DNA of 64,000 bases from Halocatena pleomorpha (GTDB lineage Archaea > Halobacteriota > Halobacteria > Halobacteriales > Haloarculaceae), in the NCBI RefSeq assembly GCF_003862495.1, contig NZ_RRCH01000028.1, positions 124,001 to 188,000 on the forward strand, in the 5' to 3' direction. The position numbers and the translations under genes are program-made. Below are positions 8,685-17,618 of this stretch, one piece after another. Below the pieces are notes generated by a model. The model had not been told where the DNA came from. It ran no database searches and saw nothing but the letters and a program-made list of their open reading frames with translations. Within the stretch, counting starts at the first letter, position 1; the number at the start of each line of letters is the position of its first letter.

Positions 8685-10463
8685 ATGAGACAAAAAATAT
8701 TTGCCATTACTATTCGATTACCATTCGTGGATAATCTTACGTCGAAAACAGCCCTCTATTTCTCTATCGCACTCTCCTTTGCTTCGATACTGATCGGATT
8801 CAGTATCAGTCATAGCTCCCGTCTTTATCCTTGGATGGGAATCGTTCTACTTCCGATGTTGCTGTGGTTGCTCGTTCCGCTTCCATTCTACTCTCAAGAC
8901 AGTTACTTAGCTATTTGTTTCACCGCTATCGTCGCTCTCGCGATCCTCTTTCGTGTGTACGTGTATCAGTATCCCGCCAGTATGATCGGTCTTGATCCCG
9001 ACGGATACGCATACTGGGTACAGGGTGTGATGGAAACTGGTAGCATTACCGCCGTGCGGGACAGTTTCTATTTGAAGGCACCCCTTTTCGAGGTCTTTCC
9101 CGCGATTGTCGGACTCCTCGCGGGCGTTGACGCCCCAACTGCGATGGTTGTGTACCCGGCGCTGACCGGTTTGCTATTCCCATTAACCGCCCTTCTCATC
9201 GTCAGAAAGCTGACCACGGACACGTGGTCCAAGGTCGCCGTTGTGGCGGCGGCTATTGCTGGATTTTGCAAAATGTCCGTCGTTCTCTCGTATCAACCCA
9301 TCGCTCAAACGTTCGGGGTGTTACAGTGGTGTATCCTTCTCGTTCTGTTGATGGGTTACGTGGAAACCCGCGATTCGAGGCGGATCGTCCCCATCGTGCT
9401 GCTCTTTGTCGCAGCAATCTTCACGCATAAACTCCCGCCGACGTTGATCGTCGCCCTTTCCGTCGCCTTCAGCAGCATGGTCATTGTCATCAACGGATTG
9501 GAAAAACGGGGGTGGCCGATTCTAAACTACAAAAAAGGAATTTCGACCGACAGGGTGGTTCTCACGGTGTCGTTGCTCTCCCTCATTCTCTATATTCAGT
9601 ACTTTCATGTCGGAGGGTTGGGATTACGGATGATTAACCGGGTTATTTTCCTCCTCCAGTCTGGGTCTGAGTCCGCGCTGTATACGCCTCCTCCTTCGTA
9701 TCATAACGCGGTACAGGTACAGAACACCGTTGCTAGCATTCTTCTTCGACGCGGCCACGGTCTCGTCCTCCTTCCGCTTGGCGGGATTTCGGGATTGATC
9801 CTAGTCGTCGCTAACGGACGAGATGACACAGTATTTGCGTTCTCCGCCGCTGTGGTCGCCTCGTTGTTCATCGTTGCTAGTCTCGTTGACCCTTCCATCG
9901 GCGGCGTGGGTCGGAGTCTGTATGTAGCAGAACCGGTGCTGGCCGCACTCGCTTCCGTATGCTTCCTACGATTGATACCCTCTCTTCTCGATTCGGATCG
10001 AAAAAGGATGGTGTTGATTTCCGTTGGAGCGGTTCTTGTCGGCTTCATCATCATTGCTCAAATCGCATCGGTGACTACTGCTTTACCGGATAGACCCACC
10101 AATTATCGAATGTATTTGACCGACGATGAGCTAGCTGGGAAACAGTTCGCAAACGAGTACGTATCGGGTGATATCTCCACCGACTCGTATTACGCGTCCG
10201 AGTCGACGATACGGTCGATATCCCGCCACGAAGACCATGAGTATCAGCGCTTGCGGCTGGGATTTTTGTTCAACTCGAACATGTCCACGTTGGAGTACAG
10301 ACATATCTTGATTAGGCCAGACGTGTACCTATATCGTTCTTCGAACGGAATTTTCAGGATAACGTGGGATGTGGACCAAAGACTGTCGAGCGAGTACCAT
10401 AAAGTCTACACTAACGGCGATTCCGTGATATTTGATCGAGGAAAGAAACGGGTTCTCTCATGA
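8685..10463 (+). CDS. Polytopic membrane protein, probable GT-C glycosyltransferase
   Basis: A 592-residue protein with roughly 12 membrane segments in the first 450 residues and a soluble C-terminal part outside. The loop after the second or third segment reads MIGLDPDGYAYWVQGVMETG (about 98-117); an acidic DPD motif in the first external loop is the catalytic mark of GT-C enzymes, which use dolichyl-phosphate sugars. A role in polymerising or adding the last sugar on the outside of the cell fits the flippase next door. It is not AglB: the WWDYG motif of oligosaccharyltransferases is absent. Function is inferred from topology and context only. Confidence 0.6.
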   Translation: MRQKIFAITIRLPFVDNLTSKTALYFSIALSFASILIGFSISHSSRLYPWMGIVLLPMLLWLLVPLPFYSQDSYLAICFTAIVALAILFRVYVYQYPASMIGLDPDGYAYWVQGVMETGSITAVRDSFYLKAPLFEVFPAIVGLLAGVDAPTAMVVYPALTGLLFPLTALLIVRKLTTDTWSKVAVVAAAIAGFCKMSVVLSYQPIAQTFGVLQWCILLVLLMGYVETRDSRRIVPIVLLFVAAIFTHKLPPTLIVALSVAFSSMVIVINGLEKRGWPILNYKKGISTDRVVLTVSLLSLILYIQYFHVGGLGLRMINRVIFLLQSGSESALYTPPPSYHNAVQVQNTVASILLRRGHGLVLLPLGGISGLILVVANGRDDTVFAFSAAVVASLFIVASLVDPSIGGVGRSLYVAEPVLAALASVCFLRLIPSLLDSDRKRMVLISVGAVLVGFIIIAQIASVTTALPDRPTNYRMYLTDDELAGKQFANEYVSGDISTDSYYASESTIRSISRHEDHEYQRLRLGFLFNSNMSTLEYRHILIRPDVYLYRSSNGIFRITWDVDQRLSSEYHKVYTNGDSVIFDRGKKRVLS

Positions 10464-10581
10464 CATAATTACATCGATATCCCGGTGATAGGACCAAGAG
10501 CATACGTTTTATCAATATGCCCTATTATTAATTAATAAAATATTACAAAAGTAACTTAATTTTGGAGATTGAATTGGTGCT

Positions 10582-11568
10582 ATGAAGATACTCGTCACTG
10601 GTGGTGCCGGTTTTATCGGCAGTCACCTCGCTGATAACTTCGCTCGACGAGGACATGACGTTACCGTCCTCGACAATCTCGAACCGTACTACGACCTCAG
10701 ACTGAAAGAACACAACATCGATGTCGGACATAGAGCAACAAGCGAGAGCGACGGGAGTTACGAATTCGTTGAAGGGAGCGTTACCGATACGACCCTTCTC
10801 GACGAACTGATCACTGGCACCGACATCGTGTTCCACCAGGCCGCACAGGCGGGCGTTCGGACCAGCGTTGACCACCCGAAAATGGTGACCGAATACAACG
10901 TTGATGGAACCGTCAACGTTCTCGATGCCGCCCGCAAAGTGAATGTCGAACGTGTCGTCCACGCTTCGTCTTCGTCCGTCTACGGCAAACCCGCGTACCT
11001 CCCCTACGACGAAGATCATCCACGATCACCCGTTTCCCCTTACGGCGTCTCGAAAGTCGCAGCCGAACACTACGCTCGTGTCTACAACGAGATTTACGGA
11101 CTTCCAACCGTTTCACTCCGCTACTTCACGGTCTACGGTCCGAGAATGCGTCCCAATATGGCCATCTCGAACTTCGTTTCGCGGTGTCTCCGAGGAAAAT
11201 CCCCCATAGTGTACGGCGACGGAACCCAAACGCGCGATTTTACCTACATAGCCGACATTGCCCGCGTAAACGGGAAACTGCTCACCACTTCCCAAGCAGA
11301 CGGCGAAACGCTGAACGTCGGTTCGACCGATACGATCGACATCCTGACGCTCGCTGAGACGGTCCGTGACACCATCGACCCGACCTTAGAGATCCAATTT
11401 GCCGAACGACAGGAGGGCGACGCGGAACACACTCATGCGGATGTTTCGAAGGCACAACGACTGTTAGATTACACGCCGACTCGTTCCATCCGTGAGGGGG
11501 TAGACGAGTTCATCGATTGGTATCGGGAGAATCGAGACTGGTATGAACCGCTCGTAATGAATTCCTGA
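10582..11568 (+). CDS. NAD-dependent nucleotide-sugar epimerase
   Basis: A 328-residue extended short-chain dehydrogenase. VTGGAGFIGSHL (5-16) binds NAD, HASSSSVYG (128-135) gives the catalytic Ser, and YGVSK has Y154 and K158. The segment DNLEPYYDLRLKEHN resembles UDP-glucuronate 4-epimerases more than GalE, so UDP-glucuronate/galacturonate or UDP-glucose/galactose interconversion is the best guess. It supplies donor sugars in the cytosol for the neighbouring glycosyltransferases. Length is normal and all key residues are present. The upstream 118 bp are very A/T-rich. Confidence 0.9.
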   Translation: MKILVTGGAGFIGSHLADNFARRGHDVTVLDNLEPYYDLRLKEHNIDVGHRATSESDGSYEFVEGSVTDTTLLDELITGTDIVFHQAAQAGVRTSVDHPKMVTEYNVDGTVNVLDAARKVNVERVVHASSSSVYGKPAYLPYDEDHPRSPVSPYGVSKVAAEHYARVYNEIYGLPTVSLRYFTVYGPRMRPNMAISNFVSRCLRGKSPIVYGDGTQTRDFTYIADIARVNGKLLTTSQADGETLNVGSTDTIDILTLAETVRDTIDPTLEIQFAERQEGDAEHTHADVSKAQRLLDYTPTRSIREGVDEFIDWYRENRDWYEPLVMNS

Positions 11569-11634
11569 CGCAAGGGCCGCGAGACGGACTGTTCGTTCTT
11601 TGACAGACACGAACGGTGAATACTGCTTTGTCGG

Positions 11635-12828
11635 CTAACGATGTTTATGGTATCCTTTTTCTGCTTCGACAGCGGCCTTCTTCCACGAATACTTGGCTGC
11701 CTCCTTTCGATTTCGTTCGCCCATCTGCCGTCGTCGAGTCTGGTCAGTTTCGAGCAGTGTGGACAGCGCATCAGCGAACTCCTCACTAGTCGCTGCGTCG
11801 GCGAAGACGCCTCCCTCTTCGGGAACGAGTTCGTGAAGGACCGGAAGATCGTTGACGACCACGGCACAGTTTGCGGCCATCGCTTCGAGGACCGAGATTC
11901 CGAATCCTTCCTGCCGTGACGGAAGGACGAATATCTCCGCTCCGTTGAGTAGGTCCACTTTCCGGCGTTCAGAGACGAATCCCAGAAAGTCGATCTGGTC
12001 GTGCAACCCTCGCTCTTCGACCATCCGCTCTAGCCGTTCCCGTTCGGTTCCGGTTCCCGCAATTGCGAGCCGTATATCTGGTTTCTCCCGTGCCAATATG
12101 GACATCGCTTCGACGAGTAAATCGATGCCTTTGCGTTGTTCCAACCGAGAGACAACGACCAGCTCGTAGGGTGATTCGTCAACGGCATCGATCCGCTTAA
12201 ACGGCTTCAAATCGATGCCGTTTGGGACGACGTATATCGGAGCGTCGACACCATATTGCTGTAACTGTTCTTTGGTGAGTTCCCGTGGTACCACGACAGC
12301 GTCATACAATCCCATACGAAGGAGGTTTTGAACGACGAGTTGAATGAGTCCGATAAACAAGGGATACTTCTTCAATGCCGTTCGGTCGTGATACTCGTGG
12401 ACGACGGCAACTGACGAGAGCGAAAAAATCTGTGCAATGGGTGCCGCTAAACTCGGATGGGGTGTGAAGTTGTCGACCAGCACGTCGAAATCGTCGCGAT
12501 AAACCAACGAGAGAATCGGGACGATGGAGAAGAACGGGAAGAGCATTCGAGAAAGATAGAAGTAGACCGTGGGAATTCTGGCCATCGTATCCGGGAGACA
12601 CTTCACGGTCTGTATCGTTACACCGTCTATTTGCCGTTGCGATGGGCACTCGGGATCGGTTCGGCTAACGAGCATATGCGCCCTGTGACCCCGCTTTGCC
12701 AGCTCCTTTGCCTCTTCAAGAATTCGAAGGTCACCACCGCCCCCCGATTCTGGATCCGTATTATTGAGATACAGGAACGATATGGGTTGCTCCGAGGAGC
12801 GTGGTTGAGTTTCTAATTTATCTGACAT
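11635..12828 (-). CDS. Glycosyltransferase family 4 (GT-B)
   Basis: A 397-residue GT4 enzyme. The start region SFLYLNNTDPESGGGGDLRI forms the glycine-rich acceptor-side loop, followed by LAKRGHRAHMLVSR. The C-terminal Rossmann domain has VVVSRLEQRKGIDLLVEAM, the AGTGTERERLE turn and the EX7E pair in SRQEGFGISVLEAMAAN. A hydrophobic stretch near residues 90-110 probably holds it on the membrane. It transfers a sugar onto a lipid-linked glycan; the specificity cannot be read. It converges with the epimerase gene, 66 bp apart, and is divergent from the sulfatase-like gene at 13094. Confidence 0.9.
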   Translation of the reverse strand: MSDKLETQPRSSEQPISFLYLNNTDPESGGGGDLRILEEAKELAKRGHRAHMLVSRTDPECPSQRQIDGVTIQTVKCLPDTMARIPTVYFYLSRMLFPFFSIVPILSLVYRDDFDVLVDNFTPHPSLAAPIAQIFSLSSVAVVHEYHDRTALKKYPLFIGLIQLVVQNLLRMGLYDAVVVPRELTKEQLQQYGVDAPIYVVPNGIDLKPFKRIDAVDESPYELVVVSRLEQRKGIDLLVEAMSILAREKPDIRLAIAGTGTERERLERMVEERGLHDQIDFLGFVSERRKVDLLNGAEIFVLPSRQEGFGISVLEAMAANCAVVVNDLPVLHELVPEEGGVFADAATSEEFADALSTLLETDQTRRRQMGERNRKEAAKYSWKKAAVEAEKGYHKHR

Positions 12829-13070
12829 AAATATCGTTACCGAGGGAGTTCAAGACGTGCGATGATGGACCGATTCGATCTCTGCTGACCCTGGAAGGAA
12901 TTGAGACATTGCATCAACACCTATTATTGTGCGAAATCTCCTTTAATGTAGTTACCATCCGCTATATTATAATGTTATATCTGTTGGAGAGGAAAGTTAT
13001 GAACGATATCCCTTGCTATTGATGTGTCTTTAGGATCCTTGTTTTACCGTTAGCCTCATTAACTATCGTC

Positions 13071-13080
13071 TATTATTTAT
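13071..13080 (+). promoter_or_regulatory. Probable TATA box before the sulfatase-like gene at 13094
   Basis: The stretch TATTATTTAT ends 13 bp before the start codon. The distance is a little short for a leaderless transcript, so transcription may begin inside the first codons or use the ATG as an internal start. Weak call based on composition only. Confidence 0.25.
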
Positions 13081-13093
13081 CTAACTGTAATAG

Positions 13094-14392
13094 ATGAAGA
13101 AAAATATTGTCCTTCTCAGCGTCGACGCTCTCCGGGCAGACCACCTCACTTGTTACGGATATGGCGAGAGGACGACTCCGAACATCGATACTCTCGCTTC
13201 GAATTCTCTTCACTTCGAAAACGCATATTCGACGAGTTCGCACACGCGCGAAGCGGTTCCGTCTATCCTCACTGGTCGTCACCCGACAAACGCCATTGTG
13301 GAAGATTTTTCACTTGACTCTGAGACCATCGCTACTTCGGTGGCCGACACGCACATCTCCGGAGCGTTTCACTCGAATCCGTACGTCTCTCGGGCGTACG
13401 GTTTTGATACAGATTTTGATAAGTTCTACGACGATATGTATCTCGGTCGAAGTCGGCTGTTTGCGCTCGCTCAACGCGCACTCGACAGGTTCGTCTTCAA
13501 CCGAGGGGAGTATCATGCGCGCGCTGAGGAAATCAACCGACGGTCACTCGACTGGATCGATTCGCTTGACGACGAAAATCCGTTCTTCCTTTGGAATCAC
13601 TACATGGACGTTCACGGACCGTACAATCCACCGTTTGAATCCTCACGGATCTCGAAAGTGGATGCACAGCGTCTCTACGATCGGTTGGCAAAGGGAGCGC
13701 CGTCTAAGGAGGACGTTCGGTTGGCGAAAAATCTCTACGATGGTGAGATTCGGTATGTCGATGCGTGGATCGGTCAGTTCCTTGATCAGCTTCGGAAACG
13801 CGACCTCTTCGAACAATCCTTGATCGTACTAACCGCAGACCACGGCGACCTCTTCGGGGAACATGGTCGATACGCACATCCACGGTTCGTGTATCCAGAA
13901 CTGACTCGCGTACCGATGATCGTTTCGACACCGAATGTCGCTCCGAATGTCATCAATAATGTGGTGAGTACGCTCGACATCTTTCCGACGATGCTCGATT
14001 TCCTCGATAAGTCGAGCGAAACACTGCCCGGTGAATCGTTGTTGTCTTTCGATGACTCCCGACGAAACGAGTTCGCCTTCAGTAGCGCGACTGGGGAAAA
14101 CGAGCGGGAGGGGTTACGACAGTTCGCTATTTACAACATCACGCGAGGATACCGAATGACGCGCGAGTTGGGCTCTGGGGATATCGTCTCCGAAACTGCG
14201 ATTCGCCTTCCGGACGGAGATGTGGTCGATGCCGAATCGCTTTCGGAACCAGACCGGGAGGCGTATGAATCCCTCAGACGCATACTTTTGAAGCACAGCG
14301 ACGAACAGTTGGGGACTCGATTCCAGAAGAAAGACGGAGCATCGACGGGCGATACGATCGAAAAACGACTCGAAGCACTCGGGTACAAGTAA
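13094..14392 (+). CDS. Sulfatase family protein with Thr at the nucleophile position
   Basis: A 432-residue sulfatase-like enzyme, cytosolic by sequence. The first metal site is VLLSVDALRADHL (about 6-18). The active-site loop reads T51-R-E-A-V then PSILTG; the Cys/Ser needed for formylglycine is replaced by Thr. LTADHGDLFGEHGRYAHP (about 255-272) is a complete second metal site. VSTLDIFPTMLDFL is the usual sulfatase C-domain block. The protein ends EKRLEALGYK, the tail common to the cluster. It is followed after only 4 bp by a GT4 gene on the same strand, which argues for co-translation and a joint task on the same glycan. Confidence 0.8.
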   Translation: MKKNIVLLSVDALRADHLTCYGYGERTTPNIDTLASNSLHFENAYSTSSHTREAVPSILTGRHPTNAIVEDFSLDSETIATSVADTHISGAFHSNPYVSRAYGFDTDFDKFYDDMYLGRSRLFALAQRALDRFVFNRGEYHARAEEINRRSLDWIDSLDDENPFFLWNHYMDVHGPYNPPFESSRISKVDAQRLYDRLAKGAPSKEDVRLAKNLYDGEIRYVDAWIGQFLDQLRKRDLFEQSLIVLTADHGDLFGEHGRYAHPRFVYPELTRVPMIVSTPNVAPNVINNVVSTLDIFPTMLDFLDKSSETLPGESLLSFDDSRRNEFAFSSATGENEREGLRQFAIYNITRGYRMTRELGSGDIVSETAIRLPDGDVVDAESLSEPDREAYESLRRILLKHSDEQLGTRFQKKDGASTGDTIEKRLEALGYK

Positions 14393-14396
14393 AAAG

Positions 14397-15527
14397 ATGC
14401 ACATTGTAGTACTTGCCGAGGAGTTCTATCCGAAGATAAGCGGCGGAGCGCTAGTCAGATGGCATTTTTGCCGATGCGCCGCAGAGCAGGGACACGAGGT
14501 CACGGTGTTTACTCCAAAACGTGAGGGGACGCTGCCCAAAGAAGTCGTTGACGGAGTAACGATACGGCGACCGATACCGTCCAAGCCGTCGAATTATCCG
14601 AACTACTCTCCGGTTTCAATGCTCACTCGTGCCCTGTATTCGATTCTCATGCTTCCCCTCGTGGCTCGATATCTGTCTGCGAACGAAGTCAAGACAATAC
14701 ACACCACTTCACACGCGTTGTACTGGTCGGGTACGGTGCTCTCGAAACTATTCAGCATCACTCACGTTACATTCGTCGGGTATACTCCGTCGATGGACGC
14801 TTCGTTTCAGATTTCGCCACGATTCATATTAGAACGAGTCAATTTTCGATTCTGGATGGGTGACGTCACATTCTGTCGTTCACCGAGAATCAAAGGGATT
14901 CTTGAAGCGAAGTCGTCCGCGTTCGCACAGGTCCTTCATGGAAATCTACAGACTGAGCAGATAGAGCAGGTCGCGGACGGACTCGACGTAAAGCGAACCA
15001 GAAAACGCCACGGTGTTACACCGGATTCGAACTTTCTCGTTTTTGTTGGACGGCTGGTTCCGATAAAGAACCCGACTGCAGTCGTCAAAATCGCCAAAAA
15101 GTTACCGTCGGAGTACGAGTTCATCGTCGTTGGCGATGGTCCAGAACGGAAGGCGTTAGTCGAAAGGATACAGAGAGAGCGGTTGGAGGACCGTGTGGCA
15201 CTCATTGGGAAACTTTCTCACGATGAAACACTCCGGACGATAGCAGCGGCGGATGCGCTCTTGCTCACATCAACCGCGGAAGCGTACCCGACCGTCGTTT
15301 TCGAAGCGCTCGCGCTGAGCTCCGATGTGTTCGCGACTCCGGTCGGTATACTTCCCCATCTGTCTCACGACCGACTTCACGTTGGCCCGTTAGACGAACT
15401 GCCTCACAAAATCGAGACGGACGAAATAGCGATGAAGACGGGGGTTGACGAACAGACGCTTGAGAAGTATTCGATACGAGCGTATATGGAGCGACTAATT
15501 ACTGCAGCTTCTAAGGCTATGGATTAG
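14397..15527 (+). CDS. Glycosyltransferase family 4 (GT-B)
   Basis: A 376-residue GT4 enzyme. The N-terminus HIVVLAEEFYPKISGGALV is the standard acceptor-domain opening with the GG loop. The donor domain shows LVFVGRLVPIKNPTAVVKIA, VVGDGPERKALVE and the EX7E pair in STAEAYPTVVFEALA. It is translationally coupled, by spacing, to the sulfatase-like gene before it (4 bp gap), so the pair may add and then modify the same residue. A perfect 7-bp hairpin directly after the stop may end or stabilise the transcript. Confidence 0.9.
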   Translation: MHIVVLAEEFYPKISGGALVRWHFCRCAAEQGHEVTVFTPKREGTLPKEVVDGVTIRRPIPSKPSNYPNYSPVSMLTRALYSILMLPLVARYLSANEVKTIHTTSHALYWSGTVLSKLFSITHVTFVGYTPSMDASFQISPRFILERVNFRFWMGDVTFCRSPRIKGILEAKSSAFAQVLHGNLQTEQIEQVADGLDVKRTRKRHGVTPDSNFLVFVGRLVPIKNPTAVVKIAKKLPSEYEFIVVGDGPERKALVERIQRERLEDRVALIGKLSHDETLRTIAAADALLLTSTAEAYPTVVFEALALSSDVFATPVGILPHLSHDRLHVGPLDELPHKIETDEIAMKTGVDEQTLEKYSIRAYMERLITAASKAMD

Positions 15528-15528
15528 G

Positions 15529-15546
15529 CGTTCTATCTCTAGAACG
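15529..15546 (+). terminator. Hairpin directly after the GT4 stop codon
   Basis: CGTTCTA and TAGAACG form a perfect 7-bp stem around the loop TCTC, starting two bases after the stop codon. No long T-run follows at once, so it may be an RNA-end or stability hairpin rather than a classic archaeal T-rich terminator. Confidence 0.35.
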
Positions 15547-15648
15547 TCAGTGTGAAAGCGGATAATAACATCGGGCTGGATCACATTGGGCTTCACAGAA
15601 TCAAATGATCTTGCAAAGTCGGTCTCGTGCGCAACCGTCTTCGTCTAA

Positions 15649-15699
15649 TGTCATTACACACGTACTGTTGTATTGTGTCATTACACACGTACTGTTGTA
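15649..15699. repeat. Two 24-bp direct repeats, 27-bp period
   Basis: Two identical 24-base copies, at 15649-15672 and 15676-15699, are separated by TTG. Each contains TCATTACACACGTACTGTTG. They lie in the gene-free stretch 15547-15926, which otherwise shows no readable gene. Two copies are too few for an array; they could be a binding site pair or a replication-slippage duplication. Confidence 0.85.
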
Positions 15700-15926
15700 A
15701 ACACAGGTGTGCAAGCCCTCTGTCCTGAGCGCTCAACAGTCCCAATCACAACAGCAACGAGCTAATGTACCAGATTGAGGGCGTGTTCCTCACGTGCGAA
15801 GTCAGGGAGATGAGCATCCTCCCGACAGACCTACGGTTGTCAACCTAGTTCAGTTGACCGAAGATATATTGCAGATGCAGAGAGGAGACCGTTGTCACCG
15901 TACGCCTGCCGATCGGCCGCGGACGG

Positions 15927-17024
15927 TCATCGAATCCAGGTGATGAAAATCGTGCGCGTGAGTCCGAGTGCATCCCCAAGCGTAGGCTTCTTGGTATTAC
16001 CAGCTTCCCGTTGGGTGACAGTGATAGGAATTTCGAGGATTCTAAGCCCGTTTTTACGAGCCTCGATGAGGAGTTCGGGTGCACTGAATCGCTCTTCAGT
16101 GAGCGTAAACTCGCTGAGTGTCGAGGTCCGAATTGCACGAAAGCCGTTGGTGCAGTCAGTGATTCCTGCCTTCGTCATCGCGTTGATGAGGGTAGTCAAG
16201 GCCCGAATACCGAACCGTCGGTGAACGGTGTTGCCCGAGCTGTCCGCCCCAATATACCGGGAGCCAACGACGTAATCCGCTTTGCCTGTTACGATAGGTT
16301 CGATGAGAGCATCAAGTTGTTCAACCGGATGTTGGCCGTTGGCGTCCATCGTCACGACGATATCTGCTCCATTCTGCCCGGCGATCTCGAAGCCCGTTCT
16401 GAGCGCACTGCCCTGTCCTTGATTGATTGGATGGATAACGACCATCGCGTCGGTCGATTCAAGCCGCGCCGCCGTCCCGTCGGTCGAACCATCGGAGACG
16501 ACGAGCGACGTGAGCGTATGGTCATGGACCACGTCGGGAAGCGACTCAACGACACCCCGGATGCTCTCAGCCTCATTGTATGCCGGGATGACGACACACA
16601 CTGTCGGCTCGTTGGGAGCGTCATCGTTGTCCGCCTGCTCGATGGCCAACGTCCGGGTGAGGTCGGCTACCGACTGCTGGTTCGCACGCATCTGTGCGAG
16701 CAAATACAGGATGATAAAGACCACCGCGGTGTTGACAACCAACGAGATCGCAAACGAGCGCTGATCGATCTTCAATGCCTCACCGAGCCGATCGAATACG
16801 TCCGGGAAGACACCAATAACAAGAGTCCCGACCGATAGTAATAGTGCAACGAGAAACTCTGTTTTCGAGAATGTCGTACGGTAGCGCTCGAATCCCCACA
16901 AAAAGATCACGACCGCAAGGACTAGCAGCACCCCTGTGAGTTCCCGGCTGTCGAGACCGGAAGCGCCCAGCACGACCGGATCAGCAGCTGATAGGTAAGC
17001 ACTGTATAGGGAGAATGGTATCAT
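15927..17024 (-). CDS. DUF2304-GT2 fusion, dolichyl-phosphate sugar synthase-like
   Basis: From the ATG at 17024 the protein has about 365 residues. Residues about 25-125 form a three-helix membrane part with the DUF2304 pattern (LVLAVVIFLWGFERYRTTFS, then IGVFPDVFDRLGEALKI). Residues about 140-365 are a GT2 domain: VVIPAYNEAESI, VVSDGSTDGTAARL, the donor metal site TMDANGQHPVEQLDAL and the later GSRYIG and NGFRAI blocks. GT2 enzymes of this type move a sugar from UDP or GDP onto dolichyl phosphate (AglJ- or DPM-like). DUF2304 usually sits in a small separate protein next to such an enzyme; here they are fused. An upstream ATG at 17159 would add 45 atypical residues and was not used. Confidence 0.85.
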   Translation of the reverse strand: MIPFSLYSAYLSAADPVVLGASGLDSRELTGVLLVLAVVIFLWGFERYRTTFSKTEFLVALLLSVGTLVIGVFPDVFDRLGEALKIDQRSFAISLVVNTAVVFIILYLLAQMRANQQSVADLTRTLAIEQADNDDAPNEPTVCVVIPAYNEAESIRGVVESLPDVVHDHTLTSLVVSDGSTDGTAARLESTDAMVVIHPINQGQGSALRTGFEIAGQNGADIVVTMDANGQHPVEQLDALIEPIVTGKADYVVGSRYIGADSSGNTVHRRFGIRALTTLINAMTKAGITDCTNGFRAIRTSTLSEFTLTEERFSAPELLIEARKNGLRILEIPITVTQREAGNTKKPTLGDALGLTRTIFITWIR

Positions 17025-17311
17025 ATACATGTTGCTACATGAATCTGATGGAAAATGTATCTCTGCTGTGCTACAGAATTTATTAAGTAATAACTTGGAC
17101 ATTAGCATTACGTAGGAGTTAGCTGGATAAATTTCTAATGCACAAGCAATGCTGAACATATCGACAGTCTACATTTCCCCATTAATCTGAGGTCGGCTAG
17201 GTACGATTTGTCATCGATATCTATTGGAGAAATTTAGATAGACAGTCCAAATTTCGTAGTCAACTCTGCAATAGGAACCTTATCTATCCATTATCAACTA
17301 CTAGTGGTACT

Positions 17312-17540
17312 GCTAGATTGGATCACGTTGTTTGAAGGCATTGATTGGCGACTGATTCTCCATGGTTTGGTGACTCCAGTACTGGTTGGGGTAGTCAGCA
17401 ATGGTCGGCGTTGGCTTAACTGCCATTCCGTGCTCCGTGAAATCGCTCAATCCGCATAGAATATGTCTGAAACAACTGCTCAACGATGTTGTGCTCGGAG
17501 TCGTTCAGGTCAAAGCCAAACTGTTCGGTGAGCCCGACCA
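17312..17540 (-). pseudogene. Transposase remnant, C-terminal end
   Basis: On the minus strand one frame reads FGFDLNDSEHNIVEQLFQTY and continues SMRIERFHGARNGS then stops; a neighbouring frame goes on with YPNQYWSHQTMENQSPINAF. Together these look like the end of a DDE/integrase-core transposase (the familiar 'RxERFH... YYNxxRPxQxLDxxTPxEAF' pattern). At least one frameshift and a stop break it, and the N-terminal two thirds are missing. The element family cannot be fixed by eye. It shows that the segment between the GT2 fusion and the beta-helix gene was once a transposon target. Confidence 0.5.
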
Positions 17541-17618
17541 GTGAGACGATACATTATTTCAGTAATTGTTATCGATAGGGTTATTTGCTTGTAATACGAA
17601 AGTATCTGGACGACAACG

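Noticed and set aside
15649-15699. Start of a CRISPR array
   Set aside because: Only two copies with a 3-bp spacer and no cas gene.
16011-16838. 275-codon open frame on the plus strand
   Set aside because: Antisense to the DUF2304-GT2 gene, which has clear family motifs.
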